From: Pseudomonas serbica
Lineage (GTDB): Bacteria > Pseudomonadota > Gammaproteobacteria > Pseudomonadales > Pseudomonadaceae
Assembly: GCF_028823535.1 (NCBI RefSeq)
Contig: NZ_JAQIYM010000002.1
Span: 372,001 to 436,000, forward strand
Direction: 5' to 3'
DNA length: 64,000 nucleotides
A model generated the notes under the pieces. The model ran no database searches and was not told the origin of the DNA. It saw only the letters and a program-made list of their open reading frames with translations. The position numbers were made by a program, and so were the translations under genes. Positions 32,260-40,746 of this stretch are shown here, in pieces. Each line of letters begins with the position of its first letter. Positions within the stretch are counted from its first letter, which is position 1.

Positions 32260-33585
32260 ATGAACAAGCACATCGGCACAATCAAGCGTTGGCGCGTGCA
32301 GATCTTCGCGATCACCTGGCTCGCCTACGCCGCTTTCTACTTCACCCGCAAAGCGTTTTCCGTTGCCAAGCTCGGCATCGGCGAAGACCCGACCTTCATG
32401 CTCGACAAGATGGCCATGGCCAACCTCGACGCCATTTACCTGACCGCCTACGCCATCGGCCAGTTCACCTGGGGCATCCTGGCCGACCGCTTCGGACCGA
32501 GGGTGGTGGTCCTTGGCGGTTTGCTGATATCGGCGGCGGCCGCGCTGGTGATGGGCAGTTTCGCCACCTTGCCGATCTTCGCCACCTGCATGCTGATTCA
32601 AGGCCTGGCGCAGTCCACCGGTTGGTCGGGGCTGTGCAAGAACCTCGGCAGTTTTTTTCCGTCCGAGCAACGCGGGCGAGTACTGGGGCTATGGAGTTCG
32701 TGCTACGCCTTTGGCGGACTGGTAGCGTCGCCATTCGCCGGATGGTGGGCCTACACGCTGATCGGCTCCTGGCACGCAGCGTTCATTTCCAGCGCGGCGG
32801 TGGTTGGGCTGGTCGCCGTGCTGTTCTTTATTTTCCAACGCAACAAACCTGAAGACGTGGGCTTGCCGGCCGTGGAGCCTGAGCCCGAACTGAGCGCTGA
32901 AGAGGCGTATGCCCAAAGCAAGATCAGCGTGCTGGAGCCGCTGAAGGAAATCCTGCGTAACCGCACTGTGCTGATTCTCGGCCTCGCGTATTTCATGTTG
33001 AAACCAGCGCGCTACGCGATTCTGCTGTGGGGCCCGGTGATCGTTTTTGAACAGATGCCCTCGGTGGGCAAGGTCGGCGCGGCGATCATTCCCACGGCGT
33101 TCGAACTGGCCGGGTTGCTCGGGCCGATCATGATCGGCCTGGCCTCGGACAAACTGTTCGGCGCCCGGCGCATGCCGGCCTGCGTCATCAGCCTGTTGGC
33201 GCTGACCGTATCGCTGGCCTTCTTCATGGGCGCCTTGCACACCGGCAGCGTGATGCTGGTGGTGGCGCTGTTGTTCGTCATGGGCCTGACACTCTACGGA
33301 CCAGACTCGATGATCAGTGGCGCCGCCGCCATCGATTTCGGCACCGCCAAGGCCGGTGCGACGGCGGCGGGGTTCGTCAACGGTTGCGGTTCGGTGGGGG
33401 CGATTCTCGGCGGTCTGCTGCCGGGCTACTTCGACACCGTCACCGTGTTCATCGTCTTCGCCGGTTGCGCGCTGTTCTCGGCGCTGGTGCTGGTTCCGCA
33501 CTGGAACAGCCGCCCCGCGGGCCAGGGCACCGACCATGCCTATGTGCCCAACAGGGCGATGACCATCAAACCGCTGCGCACCTGA
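32260..33585 (+). CDS. MFS permease of the organophosphate:phosphate antiporter (GlpT/UhpT) type
   Basis: A 441-residue inner-membrane transporter with about 12 membrane segments. The ATG at 32260 (MNKHIGTIKRWR) has GAGG upstream; the open reading extends back to 32173. Typical OPA features are an N-terminal YFTRKAFSVAK, then YAIGQFTWGILADRFGPR (motif A region), and LAQSTGWSGLCKNLGSFFP. OPA members bring in phosphorylated or phosphonate compounds. Placed near phnWX, it is a candidate 2-aminoethylphosphonate importer. Other organophosphates or phosphonates are possible. Confidence 0.82.
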   Translation: MNKHIGTIKRWRVQIFAITWLAYAAFYFTRKAFSVAKLGIGEDPTFMLDKMAMANLDAIYLTAYAIGQFTWGILADRFGPRVVVLGGLLISAAAALVMGSFATLPIFATCMLIQGLAQSTGWSGLCKNLGSFFPSEQRGRVLGLWSSCYAFGGLVASPFAGWWAYTLIGSWHAAFISSAAVVGLVAVLFFIFQRNKPEDVGLPAVEPEPELSAEEAYAQSKISVLEPLKEILRNRTVLILGLAYFMLKPARYAILLWGPVIVFEQMPSVGKVGAAIIPTAFELAGLLGPIMIGLASDKLFGARRMPACVISLLALTVSLAFFMGALHTGSVMLVVALLFVMGLTLYGPDSMISGAAAIDFGTAKAGATAAGFVNGCGSVGAILGGLLPGYFDTVTVFIVFAGCALFSALVLVPHWNSRPAGQGTDHAYVPNRAMTIKPLRT

Positions 33586-33589
33586 ACCC

Positions 33590-35020
33590 TCAAGGCTCGT
33601 CGTCGGGGCGATTGATCAGCCAATCGAGCAGCAGGCGGGTGTCACTGCGGGGCTTGTCGTTGCGTACCGCGGGCGGGCTGCGGCGCTGCCTGGTGCTGGC
33701 GCAGAACACCGGACGGTCGGGGTCGCTGTCGAGAAAACTGACCCAGCCGTCGCTGCCAGCCATTGGCAGCTGGACCGGTTGCGCCGGGGCCTGCGACATT
33801 GTTAGTGCGACCGGTAGCCAGAGGCCCTCTGCGGGATTGACCCCCGTGTCGGGCCACACACTTACCTGCAAACGACCTTGATCATCCTGTGCCGCTTGCT
33901 GTCCGGCCGGGCCACAGACCCGGGCTGGCTGCAAACCGGGGATGCGCGGCCGGGCCTGGTCCAGGGGTGGGCGAAATACCGTCGACCAGGGAATGGCCGT
34001 GAACTGATTGCGGTAGTGCCGGGGCCTGTTGTCTTCAGCCAGGATCGAACCCTGCCGGCCCTGATGCCGCGCCTGGCAGACCAGCCATTGATCGTTGAAC
34101 CCCGGCATCGGATGCTCTGCCACCTGCACGATGCGGGCACTGCCTAACAAAGGCTGATTGCTTTGGCCGTGAAGCTGTAGCTGCTGGCAACGCATGCGCT
34201 GCAGGTCGCGACGGTCGAGTTGATCGTGATGACGCTGTTCCTCGGTGGAACGGGGTGCACGCGCGTGGTTAAAGGCGTGATTGGCCGCACCTTCACCGAT
34301 CTGCGAAGCACCACGATTTTTCGCATTGGCTCGTGGGAAAACGGCTTGGGTGTCGTGGCGCTGAAACAGTTCGCTGATCACAGGCGTTGCGCTTTCTTCG
34401 GCTTCAGCGCCATGAAACGGCATCAACAGGGGCTCCTGGGGAAAGCTCATGTTGTCGTCGGCCAGCACCAATACATGGCTGTGATGGGCGTGTTCGAAGT
34501 GGTAGTGAATGCCTTCTTCCTCGCACAGGCGCTGCAGCAAGGCCAGGTCGGTTTCCTCGTACTGAATGCAAAAAGGCCGCAGGGGATAGTGCCCGTCTGC
34601 CAGTTCCAGGCGATAGCTGCCTGCAGCCAATTCATGTTCCTCCAGCAGCTGGCGCAGGATCATGGGCACGCTGAGGCGCTGGAACACCCGCCGCGATCGG
34701 TATTGATCCAGCGCTAGCAAGGCCGGCACCAGCACCAGTTTGTAGCCGACCCGGCCTCGCCCCTGATATTCGCAACTGGCACTGTGCAGCACGCCATGAA
34801 CGACCTGGGCTTGCCCAAGGTCGAGCAGCGCCGGTTGTTGCAGCAGCCGATCAAGGTTGAGGGCCGGTGCCAGGCCGATCACTTCGATATCGAATCGATA
34901 GGGTTGATTGAGGGCCTCGCGCCCACTGAACTGCACCACTTGCAAACTCAGGTGATCGTCGAGGAGTGTCAGGGTGAAGGGACTTTCCTTGTCGTTTTGC
35001 ATTGATCGCGCTTCTACCAT
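33590..35020 (-). CDS. Short VgrG-like type VI secretion spike protein
   Basis: About 476 residues. The gp27-like base is clear (SPFTLTLLDDHLSLQVVQFSGRE, IQYEETDLALLQRLCEEEG, HYHFEH). The OB-fold follows (DDQGRLQVSVWPD in place of the usual DxxGRVKVxFxWD, then VSFLDSDPDRPVF). The protein stops soon after, so the beta-helical needle found in full VgrGs (600-700 residues) is absent. The start is uncertain: ATG 35020 (MVEARSMQND) or ATG 35002 (MQNDKESPF). No other T6SS gene is in the window, so this is an orphan. It is convergent with the permease, 4 bases apart. Confidence 0.8.
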   Translation of the reverse strand: MVEARSMQNDKESPFTLTLLDDHLSLQVVQFSGREALNQPYRFDIEVIGLAPALNLDRLLQQPALLDLGQAQVVHGVLHSASCEYQGRGRVGYKLVLVPALLALDQYRSRRVFQRLSVPMILRQLLEEHELAAGSYRLELADGHYPLRPFCIQYEETDLALLQRLCEEEGIHYHFEHAHHSHVLVLADDNMSFPQEPLLMPFHGAEAEESATPVISELFQRHDTQAVFPRANAKNRGASQIGEGAANHAFNHARAPRSTEEQRHHDQLDRRDLQRMRCQQLQLHGQSNQPLLGSARIVQVAEHPMPGFNDQWLVCQARHQGRQGSILAEDNRPRHYRNQFTAIPWSTVFRPPLDQARPRIPGLQPARVCGPAGQQAAQDDQGRLQVSVWPDTGVNPAEGLWLPVALTMSQAPAQPVQLPMAGSDGWVSFLDSDPDRPVFCASTRQRRSPPAVRNDKPRSDTRLLLDWLINRPDDEP

Positions 35021-35221
35021 GGAGTAGGGCCTTGGAGGGTACGAAACCCGCATGCCTTGTGGACATGGCAAATCGAAATTTCAGAATCGCCCTACAACCA
35101 TCGGTAAAGATGCCGATCCGGTGATGAGATTTTTTGGTCGATTGCCAACTTTAGGCCGTATAAACTTGGCGGCATGCGTCGGCCAATAGATGTTTCGGCG
35201 CCATAGACAAGAGAGTGAGTA

Positions 35222-35926
35222 ATGGGCGCACAGTGGAAGGTTAAACACAAAGAAGCGGCAGCCAATGCCAAGGGGAAGATCTTCGGCAAACTGGTGAAGG
35301 AAATCACCATTGCTGCGCGCAACGGTGCCGATACCGCCACCAACGCACACCTGCGTCTGGTGGTTGAACAGGCCAAGAAAGCGTCGATGCCCAAGGAAAC
35401 ACTGGACCGTGCCATCAAGAAGGGTGCGGGCCTGTTGGGCGAGACCGTGCAATACCATCGCGTGACCTATGAAGGCTTCGCGCCGCACCAGGTGCCGCTG
35501 ATCGTCGAGTGCGTGACGGACAACATCAACCGCACCGTGGCTGAAATCCGCGTGGCCTTCCGCAAGGGCCAACTGGGCGCTTCCGGTTCGGTGGCCTGGG
35601 ATTTCAACCACGTGGGCATGATCGAAGCCTCGCCGGACACCCCGGACGCCGATCCGGAAATGGCCGCGATCGAAGCCGGTGCCCAGGATTTCGAGCCGGG
35701 CGAAGACGGCGCGACGCTGTTCCTGACCGAGCCTACGGACCTGGACGCCGTGCAGAAAGCCCTGCCTGAACAAGGTTTCACGGTGTTGTCGGCCAAGCTT
35801 GGCTACCAGCCGAAGAACCCGGTCAGTGGCTTGAGCGATGAGCAGATGGCTGAAGTCGAAGCGTTCCTCGAAGGCCTCGATAACCATGATGACGTGCAGG
35901 ACATGTTTGTCGGCCTGGCCGGATAA
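35222..35926 (+). CDS. YebC/PmpR-family protein (YeeN type)
   Basis: A 234-residue YebC/TACO1-fold protein beginning [19 protein letters not shown], the form seen in E. coli YeeN rather than the MAGHSKW start of YebC. The [16 protein letters not shown] and [13 protein letters not shown] stretches are standard. YebC-family proteins have been linked both to DNA-binding regulation and to relief of ribosome stalling at proline-rich sequences. Which applies to this paralogue is unknown. It is a single gene. Confidence 0.9.
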   Translation: MGAQWKVKHKEAAANAKGKIFGKLVKEITIAARNGADTATNAHLRLVVEQAKKASMPKETLDRAIKKGAGLLGETVQYHRVTYEGFAPHQVPLIVECVTDNINRTVAEIRVAFRKGQLGASGSVAWDFNHVGMIEASPDTPDADPEMAAIEAGAQDFEPGEDGATLFLTEPTDLDAVQKALPEQGFTVLSAKLGYQPKNPVSGLSDEQMAEVEAFLEGLDNHDDVQDMFVGLAG

Positions 35927-35952
35927 CATCTCTCGCGGCTGGACCCGATCTA

Positions 35953-36040
35953 CTGTAGGAGCTGGCTTGTCGGGTCGCCGCATCGCAGCGAAGGTGGCAT
36001 AACGGCCACCATCGCATCGCCAGCAAGCCGGCTCCTGCAG
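35953..36040. repeat. REP pair (REPIN), variant class
   Basis: Inverted arms ctgtaggagctggcttgtcg and gccagcaagccggctcctgc lie between the convergent YebC-like and ZapE-like genes. Confidence 0.75.
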
Positions 36041-36057
36041 ATGTGTCTCACCCCCCG

Positions 36058-37188
36058 TCAAACCCCCTCCCGCACCTCCACCAACTGTCCCAGCCGACTG
36101 CGCGTACGCGCCAGGTCGATGGCGTCACCGCCCAAACTTTCGCGCAGGGAGTGTTGGCCCAGCAGGGTCAGGTGCTTGTCCTGGTCATACAAGACGTCGA
36201 CCAGGTTGATGAAACGCTGCTGGGCGGCAATCGTGCAGTCGGCGAGGTCGGGCAGGTCGTCGATGATCCAGTGGTCGTAGCGCCGGCACAGTTCCAGGTA
36301 ATCCATGACCGCTGTGGGGTGGTCGCACAGGTCGCTGAAGGTGAAGCCGATGGTGCGGCCTGCGCAGTAGCGGGCCGACAGATGGCGCGCGCCGACCGGC
36401 AGGGCAATGGCCGGCCCGTTCGGTCCCGGCAGGTTGGCCGCCTGACGCTGCGCCAGGGTGGCGGGCCAGACGTATCGGCCTTGGGTGAACAGTTGATGCG
36501 CATGGCTTCTGGCCTGACTGCGGTAGTCGTGGGGCCCGCCGACTTCCATGACCTGCATGCGCGCGTTGATCAACTCGATCACCGGTTTGAAGCGCGCATG
36601 GTAAAGCGGGTTGGGCAGCAGGCCTTCCGGCGGGTAGTTGGAGGTGACCAGCAGCAGGATCCCGCGCTGGAACAGCGCCTTGAACAGCCGCGTGATCAGC
36701 ATCGCATCGCCGATGTCGTGGACGTGAAACTCGTCGAAACACAGCACCCGGCAATCGCTCAATAACTCATCCAGCGTGGTCGCCAGCGCATCCGGTTGCT
36801 CGCGATGGCTGAACATGCCCTGGTGCAGGCGGGCGAAAAAACCGTGGAAGTGCAGGCGCTGCTTCTGGGCAAGAGGGATCGCCTGGAAAAAACCGTCGAG
36901 CAACCAGCTTTTGCCACGCCCGACAGCTCCGTGGAGGTAGAGCCCCGGTAGAGCCTTGCCTGAGGTGCCCAACAGCGTCGAGGCATGCTGCGCCATGCAG
37001 TCGATCACCCGTTGCTGGCTATGGCTGAGGGTGTAGCCCTGGGAACCGGCCTTGTGGTGGAAATAGTCGTGTATGACCCGGGCGTTCGCGCAGTGACGGT
37101 CTGGCCCGGCCGATCCCTTGTCAAAGAGGCGGCGCAACGATGACCAGTGTGGTGTGAGTCGCGAATGCTTGGGCGGTCTAACGGCCAC
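36058..37188 (-). CDS. zapE: ZapE/AFG1-like ATPase
   Basis: A 376-residue P-loop ATPase of the AFG1/ZapE family with Walker A GAVGRGKSW (about residue 88) and Walker B VLCFDEFHVHD. The TSNYPPEGL sensor-1 phrase is present, as is the RFKPVIELI stretch typical of the family. Members are tied to cell-division protein ZapE or to mitochondrial Afg1-like quality control. Translation starts at GTG 37188 (VAVRPPKHSR); no better start is near. Pseudomonads usually have another ZapE near rplM/rpsI, so this may be a second paralogue. Confidence 0.82.
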   Translation of the reverse strand: MAVRPPKHSRLTPHWSSLRRLFDKGSAGPDRHCANARVIHDYFHHKAGSQGYTLSHSQQRVIDCMAQHASTLLGTSGKALPGLYLHGAVGRGKSWLLDGFFQAIPLAQKQRLHFHGFFARLHQGMFSHREQPDALATTLDELLSDCRVLCFDEFHVHDIGDAMLITRLFKALFQRGILLLVTSNYPPEGLLPNPLYHARFKPVIELINARMQVMEVGGPHDYRSQARSHAHQLFTQGRYVWPATLAQRQAANLPGPNGPAIALPVGARHLSARYCAGRTIGFTFSDLCDHPTAVMDYLELCRRYDHWIIDDLPDLADCTIAAQQRFINLVDVLYDQDKHLTLLGQHSLRESLGGDAIDLARTRSRLGQLVEVREGV

Positions 37189-37336
37189 TGTGGTGTCCCC
37201 GTGATCTTCAGGCGGGCTGCGGGAGCCGCGGCGGCGTAGTTTAACCAGATAGGTAGTTTCGCTTCCAGCATCTGCCTATATGACGTTATACCCGAGGCCA
37301 TTAGTCAACTAATTACAAAGCAACCTAACTATTACG

Positions 37337-37392
37337 TTGACATTGACTGCCTAGGCAGTAATATCTCGACATACATTCACTGCCTAGGCAGC
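37337..37392 (+). promoter_or_regulatory. MarR-controlled promoter with two operator palindromes
   Basis: TTGACA at 37337-37342 and TAATAT at 37359-37364 (16-base spacer) form the promoter. A perfect palindrome, actgcctaggcagt (37346-37359), fills the spacer. A second copy of its 12-base core, ctgcctaggcag, sits at 37380-37391, just downstream of the expected start of transcription. The centres are 33 bases apart, three helical turns, so two MarR dimers would bind the same face of DNA and block polymerase. Confidence 0.8.
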
Positions 37393-37406
37393 TAATTGGT
37401 GTCCAG

Positions 37407-37880
37407 ATGAAACATTTCACGCCAGACGATTTCCACAATTGCCACCTCGGCCTGCTGCTGGGGCGCGCCGCGCTGCTCAAGGACCGCATCATCGACACGC
37501 ACATGGAGCCCCACGGCATCACCGCCGCGCAGTTCAAGGTGTTGATCATCATCGCCCAGTACGGCGTCGATTCGCCGGGCGAGCTGTGCCGGCACCTGTC
37601 ACTGGACAGCGGATCGATGACCCGCATGCTCGATCGTCTGGAACAGAAAGGTTTCCTCGCACGCCAACGCTCCGAGGCCGACCGTCGTCAGGTGCAGTTG
37701 GTGTTGACCTCCGAAGGCCAGAAGCTGGCCGATCGCCTGCCACACATCGGCGCCCAAGCCATGAATGAACTGGCCGGCGCCATCACGCCGGAAGAGCTGA
37801 AGACCCTGGAGTCGATCCTCAAGAAAATCCTGATAGCCGCCGGTGACTCGATCACCCTGCTGCGGGTAGGTGACCAATGA
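37407..37880 (+). CDS. MarR-family repressor of the adjoining efflux operon
   Basis: A 157-residue winged-helix regulator: GITAAQFKVLIIIAQYG, then recognition region DSGSMTRMLDRLEQKGF and wing RQRSEADRRQVQLVLT. It is first gene of the operon, and its stop overlaps the start of the outer-membrane gene (ATGA), so it is autoregulated with the pump genes. The two operator palindromes upstream fit this. MarR proteins of this kind usually release DNA on binding phenolic or aromatic compounds. Confidence 0.92.
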   Translation: MKHFTPDDFHNCHLGLLLGRAALLKDRIIDTHMEPHGITAAQFKVLIIIAQYGVDSPGELCRHLSLDSGSMTRMLDRLEQKGFLARQRSEADRRQVQLVLTSEGQKLADRLPHIGAQAMNELAGAITPEELKTLESILKKILIAAGDSITLLRVGDQ

Positions 37881-39346
37881 ACAGTAAAACCTTGCGCGCC
37901 GGCCTGAGCCTGGTGCTGTTGGCCTTGAGCCTGGCCGGTTGTGCCAGCTACAGCGGCCTGACCACCGAAGGTGTCAGCCTCGAGGCGAAAAACCTCAAGG
38001 CCGGGCAATCCCTCAGCGGCGTGACGCTGTCGCCGGCGGCATGGCCGAAAAGCGACTGGTGGAAAAGCCTCGGCGATCCGCAGCTCGACGGCCTGATCCG
38101 CGAAGCCCTGCGCGACAGCCCCGACATGCAGATCGCCGACGCCCGCGCCCACCAGGCCAGCGCCGCGGCCTACGCGGCCGACGCCGCGCGGATGCCGACC
38201 CTGGATGCCAGCGCCGGCGTCAGCCGTTCGCGCCTGGCCCGCGACCAGGACCCGCTGGGGCAGGGCGACAATTACGCCACCGTGCGCAATATCAGCGCCA
38301 CCTTCAATTACAACTTCGACCTCTGGGGCGGTCAGCGTGACGCCTGGGAAGCTGCACTGGGCCAGGCCCGCGCCGCCGAAGTCGACCAGCAGGCCGCGCA
38401 GTTGACCCTGTCTGCCGACGTGGCCCGCGCCTACAGCGACCTGGGCCAGGCGCACATCGTCCATGACCTGTCCGCCGAAGACCTCAAGCGCACCCGGCAA
38501 ATGCTCGACCTGAGCCAGCGTCGCCTGAGTTCCGGGATCGACAGCCAGTACCAGTTCCAGCAGACCGAAAGCCTGGAGGCCACCTCCCAGGCCAACCTGA
38601 TCGACGCCGAAAAACGCCTGCAAAGCGCCAAGATAGCGCTAGCCGTACTGCTGGGCAAAGGCCCGGATCGCGGCAATGAAATCGCCCGGCCGAACATTCT
38701 CAAGCCCGGTGCCGTGGCCTTGCCATCGGTGCTGCCGGCCGAACTGCTCGGACGGCGTCCGGACCTGGTGGCCGCGCGCTGGCGGGTAGAAGCGGCAAGC
38801 AAGAATATCGATGCCGGCAAGACGCAGTTTTATCCGAATTTGAACCTCAGCGCCGCGGCCGGTGCCGAATCCTTGCTGGGGGACGCGATGTTTGGTTCGG
38901 CCAGTCGCTTCTTCAATGTCGCACCGACGATCTCCGTACCGATTTTCGACGGTGGCCGCCTGCGCGCCGACCTCGATTCCCGCGACGCCGACTACGACCT
39001 CGCAGTGGCGCAGTACAACAAGAGCCTGGTCAGGGCGCTGGCCGACGTCAGCGACAGCATCAACCAGTTGCGCGACATCGGTCGGCAGATCGCGGCCCAG
39101 CAGCACGCCACCGACATCGCCCAGGATTCCTACAACACCGTGGTCCAGCGCTACGGTTCCGGCATCGGTAACTACCTGGACGTGCTCAGCATCGAGCAGC
39201 AGTTGCTCCAGGCCCAGCGTCAGCTGGCCAACCTGAATGCCGAGCAGATCGACCTGTCGATCCAGCTGATACAAGCGCTGGGTGGCGGTTTCCAGCCTGA
39301 GGCCGTTGCCTCGGCCAACGCCGCACCCGCCACGCTGACCCACTAA
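37877..39346 (+). CDS. NodT-family outer-membrane efflux lipoprotein
   Basis: A 489-residue TolC-like channel of the NodT/OprM type. The lipoprotein signal has lipobox LAGC (Cys about residue 22). Phrases DWWKSLGDPQLDGLI, NYNFDLWGGQRDAWEA, ELLGRRPDLVAARWRVEAA and VPIFDGGRLRADLD are typical of the family. Start ATG 37877 overlaps the MarR stop. It would give the EmrAB-like inner-membrane pair its own exit duct. Confidence 0.93.
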   Translation: MNSKTLRAGLSLVLLALSLAGCASYSGLTTEGVSLEAKNLKAGQSLSGVTLSPAAWPKSDWWKSLGDPQLDGLIREALRDSPDMQIADARAHQASAAAYAADAARMPTLDASAGVSRSRLARDQDPLGQGDNYATVRNISATFNYNFDLWGGQRDAWEAALGQARAAEVDQQAAQLTLSADVARAYSDLGQAHIVHDLSAEDLKRTRQMLDLSQRRLSSGIDSQYQFQQTESLEATSQANLIDAEKRLQSAKIALAVLLGKGPDRGNEIARPNILKPGAVALPSVLPAELLGRRPDLVAARWRVEAASKNIDAGKTQFYPNLNLSAAAGAESLLGDAMFGSASRFFNVAPTISVPIFDGGRLRADLDSRDADYDLAVAQYNKSLVRALADVSDSINQLRDIGRQIAAQQHATDIAQDSYNTVVQRYGSGIGNYLDVLSIEQQLLQAQRQLANLNAEQIDLSIQLIQALGGGFQPEAVASANAAPATLTH

Positions 39347-39361
39347 TTCAAGGTATTTGTC

Positions 39362-40564
39362 ATGGCCACTGCCGATACAACTGCAACCCCTGAAACCCCA
39401 ACCGCCAATCCCGATTCAGGCAAGCGCAAGTTCATGCTGCTGGTCCTGGCCGTGGTGGTCGCACTGGGCGGCGCGGGCGTCTGGGCCTACCACGAGTTCT
39501 ACGGGCGCTGGAGCGAAAGCACCGATGACGCCTATGTGAACGGCAACGTGGTGGAAATCACCCCGCTGGTCACCGGCACTGTCGTCAGCATCGGTGCCGA
39601 CGATGGCGATCTGGTCCACGAAGGCCAGGTGCTGGTGAACTTCGACCCGAACGACGCCGAAGTCGGCCTGCAAAGCGCCCAGGCCAATCTGGCCCGCACC
39701 GTGCGCCAGGTGCGCGGCCTGTACAGCGACGTCGACGGCATGAAAGCCCAGGTCAATGCCCAACAAGCCGAAGTGCAAAAAGCCCAGGACAACTTCAACC
39801 GGCGGAAGAATCTCGCCGTCGGCGGGGCGATTTCCCAGGAGGAGCTGTCCCACGCCCGTGACGACCTGACCTCGGCGCAAAACGCCCTCGCCAATGCACA
39901 ACAGAAGCTCAAGACCACCAGCGCGCTGGTCGATGACACGGTGGTTTCCTCGCACCCGGACGTGATGGCTGCTGCTGCGCAATTGCGCCAGGCCTACCTG
40001 AACAACGCCCGCAGCATCCTGATCGCGCCGGTCACCGGCTATGTGGCCAAGCGCACCGTGCAACTGGGGCAGCGGGTGCAGCCGGGCGAGGCGCTGATGG
40101 CGGTGATCCCGCTGGACCAACTGTGGATCGACGCCAACTTCAAGGAAACCCAACTGCGTGACATGCGAATCGGCCAACCGGTGGACATCGAATCCGATCT
40201 GTATGGCAGCAGCGTGAAATACAGCGGCACCATCGACAGCCTCGGTGCCGGCACCGGTAGCGCGTTTGCCTTGCTGCCGGCGCAGAACGCCACCGGCAAC
40301 TGGATCAAGATCGTGCAGCGGGTGCCGGTGCGCATTCATGTCAACGCCCAGCAGTTGGCCGAGCACCCGTTGCGCGTTGGCCTGTCGACCGTGGTCGATG
40401 TGAACCTGCGTGACCAGAGCGGCCCGGTGCTGGCGCAACAGCCGCCGCAAAAGGCGTCGTTCAGTACCAGCATCTATGACCGCCAGTTGACCGAGGCCGA
40501 CGCCATGATCACCCAGTTGATCCACGACAACAGCGCCGCAGTCAGCAAGACCGTTCATCGTTGA
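39362..40564 (+). CDS. emrA: EmrA-type membrane-fusion protein
   Basis: A 400-residue HlyD-family adaptor. A Thr/Pro-rich cytoplasmic tail is followed by one membrane helix (about residues 24-43), the barrel entry STDDAYVNGNVVEITPLVTG, a coiled-coil hairpin, and the return IAPVTGYVAKRTVQLGQRVQPG. It lies 15 bases after the channel gene and 182 bases before the EmrB-like permease gene, with a REPIN between. Confidence 0.9.
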   Translation: MATADTTATPETPTANPDSGKRKFMLLVLAVVVALGGAGVWAYHEFYGRWSESTDDAYVNGNVVEITPLVTGTVVSIGADDGDLVHEGQVLVNFDPNDAEVGLQSAQANLARTVRQVRGLYSDVDGMKAQVNAQQAEVQKAQDNFNRRKNLAVGGAISQEELSHARDDLTSAQNALANAQQKLKTTSALVDDTVVSSHPDVMAAAAQLRQAYLNNARSILIAPVTGYVAKRTVQLGQRVQPGEALMAVIPLDQLWIDANFKETQLRDMRIGQPVDIESDLYGSSVKYSGTIDSLGAGTGSAFALLPAQNATGNWIKIVQRVPVRIHVNAQQLAEHPLRVGLSTVVDVNLRDQSGPVLAQQPPQKASFSTSIYDRQLTEADAMITQLIHDNSAAVSKTVHR

Positions 40565-40590
40565 TCGCCGGTGTGCCATCACACCGCCCC

Positions 40591-40679
40591 CCTGTAGGAG
40601 CCAGCTTGCTCGCGATGGTGGGTCAGCTGCATCACTGTCGACTGACGCTCCATCGCGAGCAGGCTCGCTCCCACAAAGG
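40591..40679. repeat. REP pair (REPIN) inside the efflux operon
   Basis: Inverted arms cctgtaggagccagcttgct and gagcaggctcgctcccacaa lie between emrA and emrB, an unusual place because it may lower the transcript level of emrB relative to the genes before it. Confidence 0.8.
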
Positions 40680-40746
40680 TCAGCTGCGTCTGTAACGGGC
40701 GCAGCGCCATTCCCGCTGCAGTAAATTCAGCTCCAAAGGATTCGCG

